Source of the DNA: Ruminiclostridium papyrosolvens DSM 2782
GTDB lineage: Bacteria > Bacillota > Clostridia > Acetivibrionales > DSM-1351
Direction of reading: 5' to 3'
Assembly (NCBI RefSeq): GCF_029318685.1
Contig: NZ_CP119677.1
Span: forward strand, 3,525,001-3,589,000
DNA length: 64,000 nucleotides
Shown: positions 61,653 through 64,000 of the stretch, one piece after another
Numbering within the stretch: the first letter of the stretch is position 1
Layout: each line of letters begins with the position of its first letter
Program-made: the position numbers and the translations under genes
The notes under the pieces: model-generated
Told to the model about the DNA's origin: nothing
Seen by the model: only the letters and a program-made list of their open reading frames with translations
Database searches by the model: none

Positions 61653-62789
61653 CTAAACACTTTTTACCTCTGCATTTTGACCTAATTCGTCTAACAAGTA
61701 TTCGTATAGTTTTAACGAATCATGGACATTAATTGAGTTAAACACCGGCAGACCCTCTCGCTTATACTTCTCTGCATTATTATCAATGGCAGGCTTCGCC
61801 AGAGTAATATACTGTATGGTATCTTTTGCAGCAGTGGCATCCCAGCTGATTTTTGTATTGGAAAGGTTAAAGGCATTCACATCGTATCCGAATTTGTACT
61901 TAATAGAAAGTTTGATTTGCTTAAAATACTCCGGAAAGTAATCTTCGAACAAGGTGCTAAATATTGAAAAATCAGGGGATACCGCTTGGGATACCATATA
62001 GTTTACCAAACCAAAGTGGTTATGATATTTATCGGTATATGGCATAATTCCTCCGGGAACACCTATTACAATAATATCGGGGTCCTCCCTCTTCTCCAAC
62101 TCTATTACAAAACGGTTAAAGCTTTGAATCTTCTCAACATTATCTATTTGTTTGTCAAACATAAATCTTGGAAATGAGTGAAAACCTAACATTTCGCAAT
62201 AATGTCTGGAGCCTATCTGGCCAACCTTATAGCCATTTTCCAGAAAAAACTTACGCAAAGTCAGTTGTATATCAAACTTATTTGCACGTTCTCCGTTTCC
62301 AAACACTAACACCACAGGGACTTTAGGCTCTTTAATAGAATATCCGGCTGAAACCTTTGGCTCTGTATTTCCTAGATAAAAAGCCTGACCATGACTTGGA
62401 AAATAGGTAAAGTCTACTCCTTTTTTTTCGCAGTAGTCTTCTATTTCTTCTACCTGATTTTTCTCCAAGGAAAGAAAACACAATATATCTTTTCCCTTTT
62501 CAGCTGCCTCAAAAACTTTCGGTCTCAATACTTTGGTATAGTTTAATTCAATATAGGATTCAGTAAATATTACAGTATCACAATTCTCCAAGCTGCCACT
62601 AAAATCTCCATTTACAACATGCCCCGTACTAAGCCCTGCTATATGTCCTGCATCAGTCTCTGTCAGACCCCAACCATTAGGTGATACTGTTCTGACAATC
62701 TCATAATCGGTTATAAGAGCTGAATTCTTTACAAGTGGAAAACTTTTAAAATCGTAAGGGTATAAAATTGCCCTCTTTTTTTTGCTCAT
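61653..62789 (-). CDS. TIGR04066-type peptide maturation system protein
   Basis: 378 aa. The opening RAILYPYDFKSFPLVKNSAL, followed by VSPNGWGLTETDAGH, is the family signature from memory. The middle region VPVVLVFGNGERANKFDIQL resembles a P-loop-like or Rossmann strand with nucleotide contacts, and IIVIGVPGGIMPYTDKYHNH follows. No catalytic activity is established. Always found with the radical SAM CcpM and the ACP-related protein in RiPP clusters. Located 20 bp downstream of the maturase gene. Confidence 0.82.
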   Translation of the reverse strand: MSKKKRAILYPYDFKSFPLVKNSALITDYEIVRTVSPNGWGLTETDAGHIAGLSTGHVVNGDFSGSLENCDTVIFTESYIELNYTKVLRPKVFEAAEKGKDILCFLSLEKNQVEEIEDYCEKKGVDFTYFPSHGQAFYLGNTEPKVSAGYSIKEPKVPVVLVFGNGERANKFDIQLTLRKFFLENGYKVGQIGSRHYCEMLGFHSFPRFMFDKQIDNVEKIQSFNRFVIELEKREDPDIIVIGVPGGIMPYTDKYHNHFGLVNYMVSQAVSPDFSIFSTLFEDYFPEYFKQIKLSIKYKFGYDVNAFNLSNTKISWDATAAKDTIQYITLAKPAIDNNAEKYKREGLPVFNSINVHDSLKLYEYLLDELGQNAEVKSV

Positions 62790-62809
62790 ATTTATCCTCC
62801 TGTATATTT

Positions 62810-64000
62810 CTAAAGTATATACACATCTTCTTCATCGAAGTTCATTTCCTTTAATAAACAGTATTCCTTTAATTGTTGCTCTACATTTTCTCTAACTTGC
62901 TTACAATAGAACATCTTTCTATCTATTGATAAATTACCTGAATCATCAGCAAATAACGCACATAAATAACAAAACTTTGCAGCCCAGCACCCTTTACACT
63001 GGTTCTCCGTTAACTGTCCTATGTTTATTAATTGGTAGATTTTATCCTGGTTGAAACCACTATCAATACTTCCAATTTTCATTGCTTCTGAGCATTCACT
63101 TACTTTTTCACAAGGATAAAAATCTCCCTGTGCATTAACAAACAACTTGTGCATTCCTGCTATACACGGCCCTCCATGATGCCCAATCTTTGCCATACCT
63201 GCAGTAACGGGACGGTTATCTATCATAGCATTTTTAATATTAAGATAGTAGGCCTCTACAATCTTGGATACATGTTTTTTATCCAAGCGCCCTATTTTTG
63301 ACATAAACAGCTTAAAAACTTCATAATCATACTGTTTTGAATATTCTTCGGCTGTATCATATACATCATTTATGATATATTCTTTGGCAATATGGGCAAA
63401 GCTTGAGTAAAACCCATTAATTCCTTCATAGTTTGTAAAAAATTCATTTATACATCCAAAATCGTTCCGTGGGTCAAGTACACAATTAAACATGACTTTA
63501 TCCCCATAGGAAGGAAATTTTTCTGATATCATTTTAATATTTTCTATGATTGTATCGAATGAGCCGGAACAGTCCTTCTTGATACGATTTTTATCGTGTA
63601 TCTCCTTTGGACCATCTATGCTGATTGTTAGCCTGACATCATATTCCTGTAAAAAAGAAACAATTTCTTCATTTAATAAAGTAGCATTAGTGGTTAGATT
63701 ATACCCCTTTTCCTTCCCCTCGCTGTTTTTTTCTATATACTCTATTACGTTTTTAATAAGCTCAAACTCCAGAAGCGGCTCGCCGCCGTAAAAACCAAAG
63801 TTTAGTTTATCGGTATTCGTAGAATGTTTTATATAAAAATCAACTGCTTTTTTTGCAGTATCATAACTCATTCTTACATTTGAGTGGTGTCTGTTCACAA
63901 AATTACCTGAATATGTACAATATGCACACCTTAGATTACAAGCCTGAGTTACCTGAAGTGTAAGCATTTGCATACAATTATCAAGGTAATATGGCAGTAG
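62810..64000 (-). CDS. Radical SAM peptide maturase, CcpM-like (5' end beyond the right edge)
   Basis: Partial; the frame is open to the edge and an N-terminal part is missing (the ATG at 63973 is internal). 396 codons are visible. The [4Fe-4S] motif is CNLRCAYC (C-x3-C-x2-C), near visible residue 22. A C-terminal SPASM-type region has Cys at GGPCIAGM, FYPCEKVSEC and QCKGCWAAKFCYLCALF for extra Fe-S clusters. Such enzymes install thioether links or other changes in Cys-rich precursor peptides. With the TIGR04066-type and ACP-like proteins downstream it marks a clostridial 'Cys-rich peptide' RiPP system. The precursor gene should lie beyond 64000. Confidence 0.87.
   Translation of the reverse strand, partial: LLPYYLDNCMQMLTLQVTQACNLRCAYCTYSGNFVNRHHSNVRMSYDTAKKAVDFYIKHSTNTDKLNFGFYGGEPLLEFELIKNVIEYIEKNSEGKEKGYNLTTNATLLNEEIVSFLQEYDVRLTISIDGPKEIHDKNRIKKDCSGSFDTIIENIKMISEKFPSYGDKVMFNCVLDPRNDFGCINEFFTNYEGINGFYSSFAHIAKEYIINDVYDTAEEYSKQYDYEVFKLFMSKIGRLDKKHVSKIVEAYYLNIKNAMIDNRPVTAGMAKIGHHGGPCIAGMHKLFVNAQGDFYPCEKVSECSEAMKIGSIDSGFNQDKIYQLINIGQLTENQCKGCWAAKFCYLCALFADDSGNLSIDRKMFYCKQVRENVEQQLKEYCLLKEMNFDEEDVYIL

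Overview
The window is AT-rich Gram-positive DNA and most resembles a mesophilic cellulolytic clostridium of the Ruminiclostridium (Clostridium cellulolyticum / papyrosolvens) type. The evidence is a secreted GH5 cellulase with a C-terminal type I dockerin, strong Shine-Dalgarno sites (GGAGG-type), clostridial RiPP maturation genes, a class I cyclic di-GMP riboswitch, a sortase with its substrate, and many ABC transporters. This assignment is by resemblance, not by search. I saw no rRNA, tRNA, CRISPR array, transposase or integrase.

Region 1 (1-11930, minus strand): the start of a non-ribosomal lipopeptide cluster. It has a fatty-acyl-AMP-ligase/PCP/condensation starter protein (cut by the left edge), an exported Ntn-hydrolase of the C45/AAT type, and a PvdE/SyrD-like cyclic-peptide exporter. 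Upstream lie two secreted copper-amine-oxidase-N + TPR proteins and a membrane-anchored HTH protein. These three share an unusual Asn/Ile/Gly strand motif.

Region 2 (11930-21060): the dockerin cellulase; a TIR + DUF4231/SLATT-like gene pair that looks like a small defence system; a phage-like small protein; a UvrA-like/serine hydrolase/FMN oxidoreductase operon; a 230-bp fold-back element; a PPOX-family protein; and a DUF6273 protein.

Region 3 (21060-35020): an FtsX-type ABC exporter with a divergent TetR regulator, a Big2-like surface protein, a DRE-TIM aldolase-like enzyme, an ABC-2 exporter, a frameshifted secreted protein, a DUF3221-like lipoprotein, two paralogous AraC/GyrI-like regulators that share an upstream palindrome, a Vat-type acetyltransferase and a YcgL-type nucleotidyltransferase.

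Region 4 (35040-54830): the metabolic centrepiece. A GH31 enzyme with the sulfoquinovosidase signature residues sits behind an ABC sugar importer. Divergent from it are a DUF4867 protein and a ROK regulator. A long operon follows: Fe-alcohol dehydrogenase, split transketolase, RpiB-like isomerase, TalC-like transaldolase, fucose-isomerase-like protein, second transaldolase and EamA permease. This set fits a transketolase-type (sulfo-TK) sulfoquinovose pathway combined with transaldolase-type (sulfo-TAL) enzymes. Next to it, a gldA-dhaK-dhaL operon with a PocR/AraC regulator could use the glycerol released from sulfoquinovosyl glycerol.

Region 5 (54960-64000): a cyclic di-GMP riboswitch in front of a secreted transglutaminase-like protein, a sortase with a 1465-residue SpaA/Cna-B adhesin, and the tail of a Cys-rich-peptide RiPP maturation cluster (ACP-like protein, TIGR04066-type protein, radical SAM maturase) cut by the right edge.
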